A stretch of 64,000 nucleotides of DNA, from assembly GCA_002418205.1 (NCBI GenBank), contig DIDP01000038.1:10916-74915 (forward strand). The letters run 5' to 3'. This DNA comes from Anaerolineales bacterium UBA5797 (GTDB taxonomy: Bacteria; Chloroflexota; Anaerolineae; Anaerolineales; Villigracilaceae). Positions 17,618 through 26,500 of the stretch are shown here, piece after piece (position 1 is the stretch's first letter; each line of letters begins with the position of its first letter). The notes below the pieces were generated by a model. It ran no database searches. It worked only from the letters and a program-made list of their open reading frames with translations, and was not told the DNA's origin. Position numbers and translations under genes: made by a program.

Positions 17618-18109
17618 ATGACCGAACCAGCAAGCAGGCGGGATTTCATCAAGGGAGTAACGGCGATCGTTGGAGGACTCATCACCACCGTGATCGGCAT
17701 CCCTACCATTGCCTATCTCATTGACCCCGCGCTGCGCGAGAGCGCAAAAGAAGCCTGGATCCCTGTGGGAAAACTCGAAGACATGCCTTTGGGAACGCCG
17801 ACCCCGTTCTCTTTTACCCGTGTTCAGGTCAATGGTTGGGAACGGACCGCCACCAGCCACGGCGGATTTGTCATTCGCCGATCGGAGAATCCCGAAGACC
17901 TTCTCATCCTCAACAGCCGGTGTACGCATCTTGCCTGCACCGTGAACTGGTCCGAGAACGATAAGGTTTATCTCTGCCCCTGCCACGATGCCAAGTTCGG
18001 ACAGCAGGGTGAGGTGCTGGATGGGCCTCCCCCTCGACCGCTCGACCGCTACGAAGAATTTCGCGTCACCGAAGACGGCATCCTAGAGATCTTTTACAAG
18101 GAAGGCTAA
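17618..18109 (+). CDS. qcrA: Rieske iron-sulfur subunit of cytochrome bc complex
   Basis: 163 aa. The N-terminus has a Tat-like SRRDF followed by one membrane anchor (IVGGLITTVIGIPTIAYLI). The Rieske fold carries CTHLAC and CPCHDAKF, supplying the two Cys and two His ligands of the [2Fe-2S] cluster. It takes electrons from quinol and passes them to cytochrome c. ATG at 17618 is chosen because GGAGG lies six bases upstream; a GTG two codons earlier overlaps that site. The cytochrome b gene follows after 4 bp, matching the qcrABC order of Gram-positive bacteria. Confidence 0.95.
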   Translation: MTEPASRRDFIKGVTAIVGGLITTVIGIPTIAYLIDPALRESAKEAWIPVGKLEDMPLGTPTPFSFTRVQVNGWERTATSHGGFVIRRSENPEDLLILNSRCTHLACTVNWSENDKVYLCPCHDAKFGQQGEVLDGPPPRPLDRYEEFRVTEDGILEIFYKEG

Positions 18110-18113
18110 GCGC

Positions 18114-18773
18114 ATGTGGAAAAAAGTATTCGACTGGCTGGATGAACGGCTTGGCCTGAACGACATCTACAAGAACCTGCTTGATCGCCCCGAACCCAAA
18201 GGCAATTGGTGGAACACACTCGGCTCTGCGAGTCTGTTCCTTTTTGTTTTACAGGGACTGACCGGCATTTTTCTTACCGTCTATTACACCCCCTCACCCG
18301 ACCATGCCTATGACTCGATCCAGTACATCATGGAGGGCGTGGCATTCGGCTGGCTGATCCGCGGCATCCATCACTGGGGCGCTTCGTTGATGGTGCTGAT
18401 CGTCTTCATCCACATGCTGCGCGTTTTCGTGACCGCCTCCTACAAATATCCGCGCGAGATGACCTGGCTCATCGGCATTGGTCTGTTGCTCACGACCATC
18501 GGCATGGGCTTCACGGGTTATCTGCTCCCGTGGAACCAGCGGGCGTATTGGGCAACGACGGTCGGCACACAGATCGCAGGGACGGTTCCCTTCATCGGGG
18601 AATTCATCCTCAAAGCCCTGCGCGGCGGACCGGACCTGAGCGCCCTCACGTTACAGCGCTTCTTCTCCGCCCACATCTGGATGATCCCTGCCATCCTCGC
18701 GGGGCTTATCGGTGTGCACCTGTACCTCATCATCAAGCACGGCGAATCCCACTTCCCCACGAAGGAAGATTAA
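18114..18773 (+). CDS. qcrB: Cytochrome b (b6-type N-terminal half)
   Basis: 219 aa, the length of cytochrome b6-type proteins that carry only the four haem-binding helices. Two His pairs are visible, in IHHWGASLMVLIVFIHMLRVF and in SAHIWMIPAILAGLIGVHLYL, to ligate the two b haems. GYLLPWNQRAYWATTV is the conserved Qo-side motif. The C-terminal helices are in the next gene, as in split b6/subunit-IV systems. It overlaps neither neighbour (4 bp and 10 bp spacing) and is clearly cotranscribed. Confidence 0.95.
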   Translation: MWKKVFDWLDERLGLNDIYKNLLDRPEPKGNWWNTLGSASLFLFVLQGLTGIFLTVYYTPSPDHAYDSIQYIMEGVAFGWLIRGIHHWGASLMVLIVFIHMLRVFVTASYKYPREMTWLIGIGLLLTTIGMGFTGYLLPWNQRAYWATTVGTQIAGTVPFIGEFILKALRGGPDLSALTLQRFFSAHIWMIPAILAGLIGVHLYLIIKHGESHFPTKED

Positions 18774-18783
18774 GGAGCGCCCC

Positions 18784-20217
18784 ATGAACGAAGAAACGAA
18801 AAAGAAAATCAACGAACGGTATCAACAGGAACTGAATCGCGGCGAATTCTTCTGGCCCGATAGCATCTTCAAAGACCTCATTGTGTCGCTGGGGATATTT
18901 GTCGTCCTCCTCCTGCTTGCCACATTTGTTGGCATCGCCGCCGAACCCAAGGCAGACCCGGCAGACACATCCTATCTGCCGCGCCCCGAATGGTATTTCC
19001 TTTTCCTCTTTAAATTCCTGGCGCTGTACGGACAGATCCCCGTCATCGGCAAGATCGAATGGCTGGCGACCGTCCTTGTCCCAGCCATCGGTATCGGTCT
19101 GTTGACCCTCCTGCCGTTGCTGGACAAATCCCACTACCGGCATTACTCACGTCGTATCTTTGCCCTCACCACGATGGGCACGGTCATTCTGGACATTGTG
19201 CTATTGACCGTTATGGCAAGCCTGCCCGTCCCCCCGGACGCGGAGGAACTGGCCGCCTCCACGACACTGCAAGCCATCGGCGGATTGTGGATTCCCGCGG
19301 CGGTGTTGACGCTGCTGGTCTTGATCTACGCTTTCAGGCGTGGCATGTTCTGGGAGTCGACGAGGCGGAGCATTCCGCTTTGGATAACGGTGGCAGGCTC
19401 TCTTGCGATGGTTGCGATGACCGTCGTCATCAGTGCCCGCGCGGCGGCGTATCCAAAGCCTGAGGAGGTCGAAGTCGCCTCCACACTGGTCGATCAGATC
19501 GTTGCCGGGCAGGACCTGTATTCCGTCCAATGCGTGGAGTGTCACGGCGATGACGGTTCGGTGGCGGTCATCGAAGGCGTGGAAGGTCTCGAAGGCGAGG
19601 AGATCACGCCCATCAACAGTACGGATGTGTTGTATACGCTGACCGATTCTGCGATGTATGAAGTGATCGCTTATGGGCGTCCCAACGCCGGCATGACCCC
19701 ATTTGGAAAAGCCTACGGCGGCGAACTTTCGCGCAGTGAGATCGATTACATCATCACGTTCATGCGTTACACGTGGGACGACCGCTTCGAAGCGCCTGAG
19801 ATCCCCGAACTCTTCCCGCCGCTGGCAGCAGGCGAAGTGCCGTCTTATGATGTCCATATTGCGCCGATCGTCAAACGCTATTGTGTCTCCTGTCATCGCG
19901 CAGGCAAGGACAATAATAATTATCTGATGACGACCTATGAAGAGATATTAACGACCGGCGATCAGGTTGACAATAACATCATAGCGGGCGATATGAACAG
20001 TTACCTCCTGCAGGTCATTCAAGGAACCCCCATCATGGACCCAGCCAACCCGACCGAGGAGTTGATCGGCGTCATGCCGCCCAAGAGTGTGCTTAAACCC
20101 AATGTGGTGGACGTGTTCATCCGCTGGATCATGAACGGGATGCCGCGAACTGCCGAAGAGGCCGCGGCGCTGTTTGTCGAACCAACGCCGGAACCTGAAG
20201 CAACCCCAACCCCATAA
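18784..20217 (+). CDS. qcrC: Cytochrome b C-terminal subunit fused to a di-haem cytochrome c
   Basis: 477 aa. Residues 1-220 resemble subunit IV: three hydrophobic helices plus LPRPEWYFLFLFKFL, which holds the PEWY quinol-site motif. Another helix follows near 205-225. The C-terminal part is periplasmic and has two haem c sites, CVECH near residue 250 and CVSCH near 366. Candidate distal Met ligands are in NAGMTPF and GVMPPKS. Bacillus QcrC has the same fusion with a single haem. The second CxxCH region resembles a planctomycete-type or SoxA-like extra cytochrome module, but I cannot name it. ATG at 18784 follows AAGGAGCGCCCC. The C-terminus is a Pro/Thr/Glu tail, and a strong terminator follows 24 bp later. 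Confidence 0.92.
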   Translation: MNEETKKKINERYQQELNRGEFFWPDSIFKDLIVSLGIFVVLLLLATFVGIAAEPKADPADTSYLPRPEWYFLFLFKFLALYGQIPVIGKIEWLATVLVPAIGIGLLTLLPLLDKSHYRHYSRRIFALTTMGTVILDIVLLTVMASLPVPPDAEELAASTTLQAIGGLWIPAAVLTLLVLIYAFRRGMFWESTRRSIPLWITVAGSLAMVAMTVVISARAAAYPKPEEVEVASTLVDQIVAGQDLYSVQCVECHGDDGSVAVIEGVEGLEGEEITPINSTDVLYTLTDSAMYEVIAYGRPNAGMTPFGKAYGGELSRSEIDYIITFMRYTWDDRFEAPEIPELFPPLAAGEVPSYDVHIAPIVKRYCVSCHRAGKDNNNYLMTTYEEILTTGDQVDNNIIAGDMNSYLLQVIQGTPIMDPANPTEELIGVMPPKSVLKPNVVDVFIRWIMNGMPRTAEEAAALFVEPTPEPEATPTP

Positions 20218-20241
20218 ACGAAGCCGTTAATTCAACGAAAT

Positions 20242-20272
20242 AAAAAGTCGGGATGCAAAATCCCGACTTTTT
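20242..20272. terminator. Bidirectional terminator between qcrC and icd
   Basis: A 13-bp perfect inverted repeat (AAAAAGTCGGGAT and complement) has the loop GCAAA, with T runs on both strands. It lies between convergent genes, 25 bp after qcrC and 43 bp from the icd stop. Confidence 0.9.
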
Positions 20273-20314
20273 ATTTCATCCTGTATCGAACTGGTACTAG
20301 AAGTTCACAGCCAT

Positions 20315-21718
<1,404 letters not shown>

Positions 21719-21876
21719 TGTCCTTCTCCTTGCGAAAATTATGGCGGGATTATATCATCCGCATCCGACGTGCCTTAGTGACAAATATCATGTCATGCCC
21801 GCAAAGGGTATGAGATTTGTCCCCGCTTCACTCCCAAGGGACGGTTGATCCCGTTTCGAAGACTCAATCTGCGCTA

Positions 21877-21904
21877 TTGACACATCCCTGATTCATCGTA
21901 AAAT
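21877..21904 (+). promoter_or_regulatory. Promoter of the pyr gene cluster
   Basis: TTGACA (21877-21882), a 16-bp spacer and TAAAAT (21899-21904) form a near-consensus sigma-70 promoter 150 bp before the pyrC ATG. The 336-bp gap 21719-22054 otherwise holds the icd upstream region, a leader with an intrinsic terminator, and a 31-nt repeat. I see no small gene in it. Confidence 0.65.
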
Positions 21905-21989
21905 TGGGCGCAATGCACGGACGTTTCCACCGAATACGATTATTCCACCACCAATTCTTCGGAATGATTGTTTCTACTTTTCGGAAATC

Positions 21990-22020
21990 AGAGAGTCGCT
22001 TTTAGCGGCTCTCTTTTTTT
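21990..22020 (+). terminator. Leader terminator ahead of pyrC (candidate attenuator)
   Basis: An 11-bp stem (AGAGAGTCGCT with AGCGGCTCTCT, one G-T pair) with the loop TTT is directly followed by seven T. It lies about 85 nt downstream of the predicted transcription start and 35 nt before the pyrC ATG. Full termination here would silence pyrC, so regulated read-through is the natural reading. I found no clear PyrR-binding consensus. Confidence 0.7.
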
Positions 22021-22023
22021 GCC

Positions 22024-22054
22024 ACCTGAAACTTGAAACCTGGAACCTGAAACC
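22024..22054 (+). repeat. 31-nt repeat abutting the pyrC start codon (copy 1)
   Basis: A run built of ACCTGAAAC/ACTTGAAAC units ends one base before the pyrC ATG. It matches 57751-57781, before the R3H-ATPase gene, at 26 of 31 positions. There is no Shine-Dalgarno-like sequence in it. Confidence 0.7.
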
Positions 22055-23134
22055 ATGCTCAAACTCCCCGGATTGATCGACCCTCACGTCCACGTCCGCG
22101 AACCCGGAGGCACCCACAAAGAGGATTGGGATACCGCCACCCAGGCCGCCCTCGCCGGCGGTGTGACCACCATCCTTGCCATGCCCAACACCAGGCCTCC
22201 CATCTTCGACGAAGCAACTCTCAACCTCGCACTCGATGCCGCAAAGCAGAAAGCCCGCTGCGACTATGGTCAATACGTCGGTGCAGGACCTGACAATGCG
22301 GACATCGTCGCCTCTCTCGCGCCGAAAGCTGCCGGGCTAAAGATGTACCTCGACTCCACCTTCGGCGAACTCCGCCTCGATGACATGACCTTGTGGATGC
22401 CGCACTTCATCAACTTCCCGAAATCCGCGCCCATCGTCCTTCATTCCGAATCACGCACCATGGCAGCAGGGATTTTATTTGCCGCAGTTTACGACCGTCC
22501 CGTTCACATTGCACATATCTCATTGAAAGAAGAAATCCTGCTTATCAAAGCCGCGAAGGAACGAGGAATAAAAGTGACTTGTGAGGTGTGTCCGCATCAT
22601 TTGTTTCTAACTAAAGACTCACCCCCACCCTTACCCTCCCCCAAATCCATTGGATTTGGGGGAGGGGGTAGAAAAGAAGTCCGACCACGCCTCGCCACGC
22701 AAGAAGATGTCGACGCCCTCTGGGCAAACATGGACGTGATCGACTGCTTCGCTACAGATCACGCCCCACATACCGTCGAAGAAAAGGACTCAGAGAATCC
22801 TCCCCCTGGCTTCCCAGGGTTGGAAACGTTACTTCCTCTACTGCTTACCGCCGTTTCCGAATCCCGACTCACGATTGACGAAATCATCCAGAAAAGTGTT
22901 GTCAATCCGCGCAAGATATTCAATCTCCCTGAACAACCCGAGACATGGATCGAAGTGGACGAGACCACCGAATACGAGATCAAAGCCGCCGAACAATTCA
23001 CCCGTTGCGGTTGGACTCCCTTCGAGGGGGGGAAGGTCAAAGGAAAAGTGAGGAAGGTTGTATTACGCGGTAAAACTGCCTTTGAAGATGGGAAGGTTTT
23101 GGCAAAGCAAGGGTATGGAAGGAATGTTCGTTAA
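22055..23134 (+). CDS. pyrC: Dihydroorotase, CAD-like type
   Basis: 359 aa. It cyclises carbamoyl-aspartate to dihydroorotate. LPGLIDPHVHVREPGGTHKEDW supplies the first metal His pair. The Lys of AAGLKMYLDSTFGEL is the expected carboxylated metal bridge. Further His residues are in HIAHIS and CPHHLFLT, and DCFATDHAPHTVEEK carries the catalytic Asp. The chain resembles the dihydroorotase domain of animal CAD more than E. coli PyrC, for example in PPPGFPGLET and the ending WTPFEGGKVKGKVRKVVLRG. A palindromic DNA element is inserted in frame after HHLFLTKD, adding a Pro/Gly-rich stretch of about nine extra residues. No ribosome-binding site is visible before the ATG. Residues 1-4 abut the usual start of the amidohydrolase barrel, so the chain lacks the N-terminal beta sandwich. 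Confidence 0.93.
   Translation: MLKLPGLIDPHVHVREPGGTHKEDWDTATQAALAGGVTTILAMPNTRPPIFDEATLNLALDAAKQKARCDYGQYVGAGPDNADIVASLAPKAAGLKMYLDSTFGELRLDDMTLWMPHFINFPKSAPIVLHSESRTMAAGILFAAVYDRPVHIAHISLKEEILLIKAAKERGIKVTCEVCPHHLFLTKDSPPPLPSPKSIGFGGGGRKEVRPRLATQEDVDALWANMDVIDCFATDHAPHTVEEKDSENPPPGFPGLETLLPLLLTAVSESRLTIDEIIQKSVVNPRKIFNLPEQPETWIEVDETTEYEIKAAEQFTRCGWTPFEGGKVKGKVRKVVLRGKTAFEDGKVLAKQGYGRNVR
22634..22666. repeat. Palindromic element inside pyrC
   Basis: Two 16-bp arms (22634-22649 and 22651-22666, CCCTCCCCCAAATCCA and its complement) flank a single T. It is in frame and encodes a Pro/Ser then Gly-rich loop. Flanking C- and G-rich runs suggest a larger imported element spanning about 22616-22670. 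Confidence 0.85.
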
Positions 23135-23140
23135 AGCAAA

Positions 23141-23165
23141 ACCTGCTCTCATCACGGGAGCAGGT
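23141..23165. terminator. Terminator between pyrC and the brnTA genes
   Basis: ACCTGCTC/GAGCAGGT with a 9-nt loop lies 6 bp after the pyrC stop and 13 bp beyond the brnA stop on the other strand. On the - strand it is followed by TTTTGCTTT, so it serves the antitoxin transcript better than pyrC. Confidence 0.6.
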
Positions 23166-23177
23166 CCTGGATGCCTG

Positions 23178-23453
23178 CTATTTTTCGACCAATGTCCCGC
23201 TGATGTATTTGTGCAGGACACTCGAGATCAAAGTCTGATATGGAATGCCCTGACGAACAGCCCGCTTTTGCAAGGCAAGGAGGTCTTTCTCTGAGATACG
23301 AATATTGACACGTTTATCCTTGCGAAGAGTGGCGCGGGCGTAGGCGCGATACTGTTCCTTCTGCTCGCTGAGTTTCCTGGCAGATTCCCACTCCTCGGCT
23401 TCGTAAGAGGCGAGAAGTTCCAGTTCATCTTGTTGGAGTTTTAGATCGCTCAT
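23178..23453 (-). CDS. brnA: BrnA/CopG-like antitoxin
   Basis: 91 aa. The C-terminal half (KRVNIRISEKDLLALQKRAVRQGIPYQTLISSVLHKYISG) is a ribbon-helix-helix DNA-binding motif of the CopG/BrnA antitoxin type. The N-terminus is acidic and would contact the toxin. It overlaps the toxin gene by 4 bp, toxin first, which is the usual brnT-brnA order. It presumably neutralises the toxin and represses the shared promoter. The pair lies in the opposite direction to the surrounding pyr genes. Confidence 0.8.
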   Translation of the reverse strand: MSDLKLQQDELELLASYEAEEWESARKLSEQKEQYRAYARATLRKDKRVNIRISEKDLLALQKRAVRQGIPYQTLISSVLHKYISGTLVEK

Positions 23454-23731
23454 TCGTCACTTCCTTTCAAATACTTCTTCATGGCTATGCGGCTCGGTAT
23501 GATCGTTTTTAGAAAGATCTCACGGTCATCTTCGATGAAAGGTACAAGGTACACATAGTCATCCATCTGCAGGACGAATATCTTTTGTCCTTTATACTTT
23601 TCCTGGTTGGGATGTTCCAGCACATCAAGCAGGAAGCCTTGTTCGATATAAAAGACAACATCCTCGAATGAAAGCTGTCTCTCTTCTCTCAAAAGTTCGT
23701 TTTTCTCTTCGTTCCACGAGAAGTATTTCAT
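23450..23731 (-). CDS. brnT: BrnT-like ribonuclease toxin
   Basis: 93 aa. FSWNEEKNELLREERQLSFEDVVFYIEQG matches the N-terminal BrnT pattern, where a W-x-x-x-K-N segment precedes the F(E/D)xV helix. QKIFVLQMDDYVYLVPFIEDDREIFLKTIIPSRIAMKKY is the C-terminal RelE-like sheet. BrnT toxins cleave mRNA. The conserved catalytic Arg/Lys set is only partly clear, so activity is uncertain. It is first in the operon, overlapping the antitoxin by 4 bp. The promoter lies directly upstream, giving an almost leaderless mRNA. Confidence 0.8.
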   Translation of the reverse strand: MKYFSWNEEKNELLREERQLSFEDVVFYIEQGFLLDVLEHPNQEKYKGQKIFVLQMDDYVYLVPFIEDDREIFLKTIIPSRIAMKKYLKGSDE

Positions 23732-23737
23732 GTGCAG

Positions 23738-23766
23738 ATTCTAGCACTTTGTGTGCCTTTTGGCAA
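23738..23766 (-). promoter_or_regulatory. Promoter of brnTA
   Basis: On the - strand TTGCCA (23761-23766), a 17-bp spacer and TAGAAT (23738-23743) end 6 bp before the toxin ATG. The transcript would start at or next to the start codon. A short inverted repeat GCAC-N5-GTGC lies in the spacer and may be an antitoxin operator. Confidence 0.6.
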
Positions 23767-23797
23767 CAAAAATCAAGATAAAAATCTGGTGTTCTGA

Positions 23798-24382
23798 ATG
23801 AAACTCGAGACTGAACGGCTCATTCTGCGCGAGTTCGTACCCGACGATTGGGAACGGGTATTGGAATATCAATCCAATCCACTGTATTTGCGTTATTACG
23901 AGTGGACAGCGAGCGACAGAACCCCTGAGTCCGTGCAGGAATTCGTTGGTTGGTTTTTGGATAACCAGAAGGAAGCGCCTCGTCTTAAGTTCCAAATGGC
24001 GGTGACGTTGAAATCAAAGGAACTGCTCATCGGCAATTGCGGCGTCCGCATGGATAAAGTGGACGCGGTTGAGGCAGAGATCGGCTACGAACTCGACCCC
24101 GAATATTGGAATCACGGCTATGCCACCGAATCCGCGCGCGCCATCGTGGATTTTGGTTTCAGTCGTTTTGGCGTTCATCGCATCTGGGCAAACTGCGTTG
24201 CGGATAACACTGGTTCGGCGCATGTGTTGGAAAAACTCGGAATGAAACTCGAGGGTTGTTTGCGCGAGAAGGAGTTCTACAAAGGCAAATGGTGGGATAC
24301 TCTGTTGTATGGCATCCTTGTTGATGAATGGAAAGAACATAATCAAAGCTATCCCATGCAATGGAAGGAAATTAAGGAATAA
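23798..24382 (+). CDS. GNAT acetyltransferase, RimJ/RimL type
   Basis: 194 aa. The opening LETERLILREFVPDDWERVLEY is the typical start of RimJ/RimL-like enzymes. IGNCGVRMDKVDAVEAEIGYELDPEYWNHGYATESARAIVDFGF contains the beta-4 strand and the acetyl-CoA pyrophosphate loop (HGYATE in place of the common GxGxA). VADNTGSAHVLEKLGMKLEG is the standard C-terminal helix. The substrate may be a protein N-terminus or an antibiotic-like amine and cannot be decided. It lies between brnTA and pyrB and has no obvious link to pyrimidine synthesis. Confidence 0.9.
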   Translation: MKLETERLILREFVPDDWERVLEYQSNPLYLRYYEWTASDRTPESVQEFVGWFLDNQKEAPRLKFQMAVTLKSKELLIGNCGVRMDKVDAVEAEIGYELDPEYWNHGYATESARAIVDFGFSRFGVHRIWANCVADNTGSAHVLEKLGMKLEGCLREKEFYKGKWWDTLLYGILVDEWKEHNQSYPMQWKEIKE

Positions 24383-24519
24383 ATTCGATCAATTTTAATC
24401 TACTGGCAATATATATACTTGGATAGAGTGAATGTTTATCGAAACAGAATCAATCTCACCCGTAGAAAGAAGCGGGTTTTCATCCGAAAAATAAAAACCA
24501 ACCAAAGGAGTAAAAACAA

Positions 24520-25503
24520 ATGCCCACTGACCCCAAATCCCCTTACCTGCCGTTTGGCGAGAACAAGCACGCCGCGTGGTTTGGCAAGGACATCATATCC
24601 GTCAAGCAGTTCAGCCGCGCCGATCTGGAGTACGTGTTCGGTGTGGCGCACGAGATGCGCGGCATGGTCGAGCGCGTCGGGACGTTCGACCTGCTGAAAG
24701 GGAAGATCCTGGCGAACCTGTTCTATGAACCGTCCACGAGAACATCGTCGTCGTTCACTGCCGCGATGGAACGGCTCGGCGGGAGCGTCATCCCGATCAA
24801 TGAGGTGAAGTATTCGTCGGTGACGAAGGGCGAGAGCCTTTCGGACACCGTGCGCACGCTCGAATGTTATGCCGATGTGATCGTACTGCGGCACCCCGAA
24901 ACGGGGTCGGCGGCGATCGCGGCGAAGGCAGCGCGCAAACCTGTCATCAACGCGGGCGACGGCACGGGCGAACATCCCACACAGGCGCTGCTTGATACTT
25001 TCACAATTTTCGAGGAACTCGGCGCGGGTCAGGTGGACGGCATGACCGTGACCATGCTCGGTGACCTGAAATACGGACGCACCGTCCATTCGCTGGCGCG
25101 CCTGCTGTCGTTGTTCAAGGTCAAGTTGAATTACGTCTCGCCCGATATTTTGAAGATGCCGAAGGAAGTGATGGACGAGGTCGGCGCGAAGGGCATTCCG
25201 CAAGCCGAGTTCAGCACGCTCGAAAAAGTCCTGCCCGAAACCGACGTGCTGTATGTCACGCGCGTCCAGAAGGAACGTTTCGAAGATCCCGCCGATTACG
25301 AAAAGGTCAAGAGCGCCTACGTGATCGACCCCGAGATCATGCAAACCGCCAAACAAAATATGATCGTGATGCACCCGCTCCCGCGCGTCACCGAGATCAG
25401 CATGGACTTCGACGACGATCCCCGCGCGGCATATTTTCGTCAGATGGAGTATGGGTTGTATGTAAGAATGGCTCTTCTCGCGATGGTTCTTGGTAAAGCT
25501 TAA
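24520..25503 (+). CDS. pyrB: Aspartate carbamoyltransferase catalytic subunit
   Basis: 327 aa. It joins carbamoyl phosphate and aspartate in the first committed step of pyrimidine synthesis. FYEPSTRTSSSFTAAMERLGG is the carbamoyl-phosphate loop, followed by GESLSDTVRTLECYADVIVLRHPETGS. GDGTGEHPTQALLDTFTI and the C-terminal MHPLPRVTEI complete the signature. No pyrI regulatory subunit gene follows. AAAGGAGTAAAAACAA precedes the ATG. In the leader a weak 5-bp stem (24458-24477) is followed by TTTT, which could be an attenuator but is short. Confidence 0.96.
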   Translation: MPTDPKSPYLPFGENKHAAWFGKDIISVKQFSRADLEYVFGVAHEMRGMVERVGTFDLLKGKILANLFYEPSTRTSSSFTAAMERLGGSVIPINEVKYSSVTKGESLSDTVRTLECYADVIVLRHPETGSAAIAAKAARKPVINAGDGTGEHPTQALLDTFTIFEELGAGQVDGMTVTMLGDLKYGRTVHSLARLLSLFKVKLNYVSPDILKMPKEVMDEVGAKGIPQAEFSTLEKVLPETDVLYVTRVQKERFEDPADYEKVKSAYVIDPEIMQTAKQNMIVMHPLPRVTEISMDFDDDPRAAYFRQMEYGLYVRMALLAMVLGKA

Positions 25504-25507
25504 TACA

Positions 25508-25579
25508 CTAACCACGGAGACACTGAGTCACGGAGATCTTAAAAAGATTTGCCCTGTGTCCCCGTGTCTCCGTGATTAG
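25508..25579. repeat. Imperfect palindromic repeat between pyrB and pyrF
   Basis: CTAACCACGGAGACAC and its near-complement GTGTCTCCGTGATTAG frame a 72-bp element. The inner sequence repeats the CACGGAG unit. It fills most of the 88-bp pyrB-pyrF gap and belongs to a different family from the CATTGCGAGGAG repeats. In RNA it would make a long hairpin without a U tract. Confidence 0.8.
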
Positions 25580-25591
25580 CAAAGGAATCAA

Positions 25592-26425
25592 ATGGAAACT
25601 TTTTTTACTTTTTTGGAAAAACGCGTCGATGACTGTTCCTCCCTCTTATGCGTTGGACTCGACCCGCACAGTAGCGAGCTCAAATCGCCTTCCCCCGCTT
25701 CCGCCTTGGACTTCTGCCTGAATCTCGTCAAACAGACCGCGCCTTACGCTGCGGCATTCAAGCCCAACGCGGCGTTCTTCGAAGTCTTCGGCGCCGAAGG
25801 CTGGACCGCCCTCAAGCAGGTCATCGAAGCCATTGACGAAGAGTCAAAACGACAGGGTTCACTCATTCCTGTCATCCTCGACGCCAAACGCGGTGACATC
25901 GCATCCACTGCTGAAGCGTATGCCAAATCCGCATTTGGGACTCTTGGCGCGCATTGCATCACCTTGAGTCCATATCTCGGTAAAGACTCGATCGATCCGT
26001 TTCTCAATTACCCAGAACGAGGCGTGTTTCTGCTATGCAAGACCTCCAACGCGGGTTCGATGGATTTGCAGAATCTCCTCGTCATGCCGATGGGATCAGA
26101 CATGCCGATGCCTTTGTATATTTACGTGGCAAAACTCGCAGAACAATGGAATGAAAAGAATAACGTGGGGCTGGTCGTCGGCGCTACGCATCCACAGATC
26201 ATGGAAATGATCCGCGCTGCCGTGCCTGACCTGTGGTTCCTCACACCTGGAGTAGGCGCCCAAGGCGGTGACCTGGAAATCGCACTGAAGTCAGGTCTGC
26301 GGGCAGACGGCAAAGGGATGTTGATCCCCATTTCACGCGGCATCTCGCGGGCGGAGAATCCCAAGCTAGCCGCAGCGGAGATCAGAGATCATATCTTGCA
26401 CATCAAAAGAGAATTGAACCGCTAA
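25592..26425 (+). CDS. pyrF: Orotidine 5'-phosphate decarboxylase, type 2
   Basis: 277 aa. It makes UMP from OMP. LLCVGLDPHSSEL, FKPNAAFFEVFGAEGW and the catalytic LDAKRGDIASTAEAYAKSAFG are the signature, with FLLCKTSNAGS and FLTPGVGAQGGDLEIAL following. The length fits the longer type-2 family found in mycobacteria and Chloroflexi rather than the ~230-aa E. coli form. It lies between pyrB and pyrE, separated from each by palindromic repeats. Its last two codons and stop form part of the repeat that follows. Confidence 0.95.
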   Translation: METFFTFLEKRVDDCSSLLCVGLDPHSSELKSPSPASALDFCLNLVKQTAPYAAAFKPNAAFFEVFGAEGWTALKQVIEAIDEESKRQGSLIPVILDAKRGDIASTAEAYAKSAFGTLGAHCITLSPYLGKDSIDPFLNYPERGVFLLCKTSNAGSMDLQNLLVMPMGSDMPMPLYIYVAKLAEQWNEKNNVGLVVGATHPQIMEMIRAAVPDLWFLTPGVGAQGGDLEIALKSGLRADGKGMLIPISRGISRAENPKLAAAEIRDHILHIKRELNR

Positions 26426-26487
26426 GAACGCCAAGAACGCGAAGAATTTAAAAGGTTTTTCTTAGCGAACTTTGCGTGCTTCGCGGT
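26418..26487. repeat. Imperfect palindromic repeat overlapping the end of pyrF
   Basis: Arms of about 29 bp (ACCGCTAAGAACGCCAAG... and its partner ending GCTTCGCGGT) match at about 24 of 29 positions. The left arm begins inside the last two codons of pyrF and supplies its stop codon. The right arm ends 13 bp before the pyrE ATG. Confidence 0.75.
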
Positions 26488-26500
26488 AAAAGGAAACGAA

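Noticed and set aside
24458..24480. Attenuator in the pyrB leader
   Set aside because: Only a 5-bp stem with a 10-nt loop and TTTT; too weak to call.
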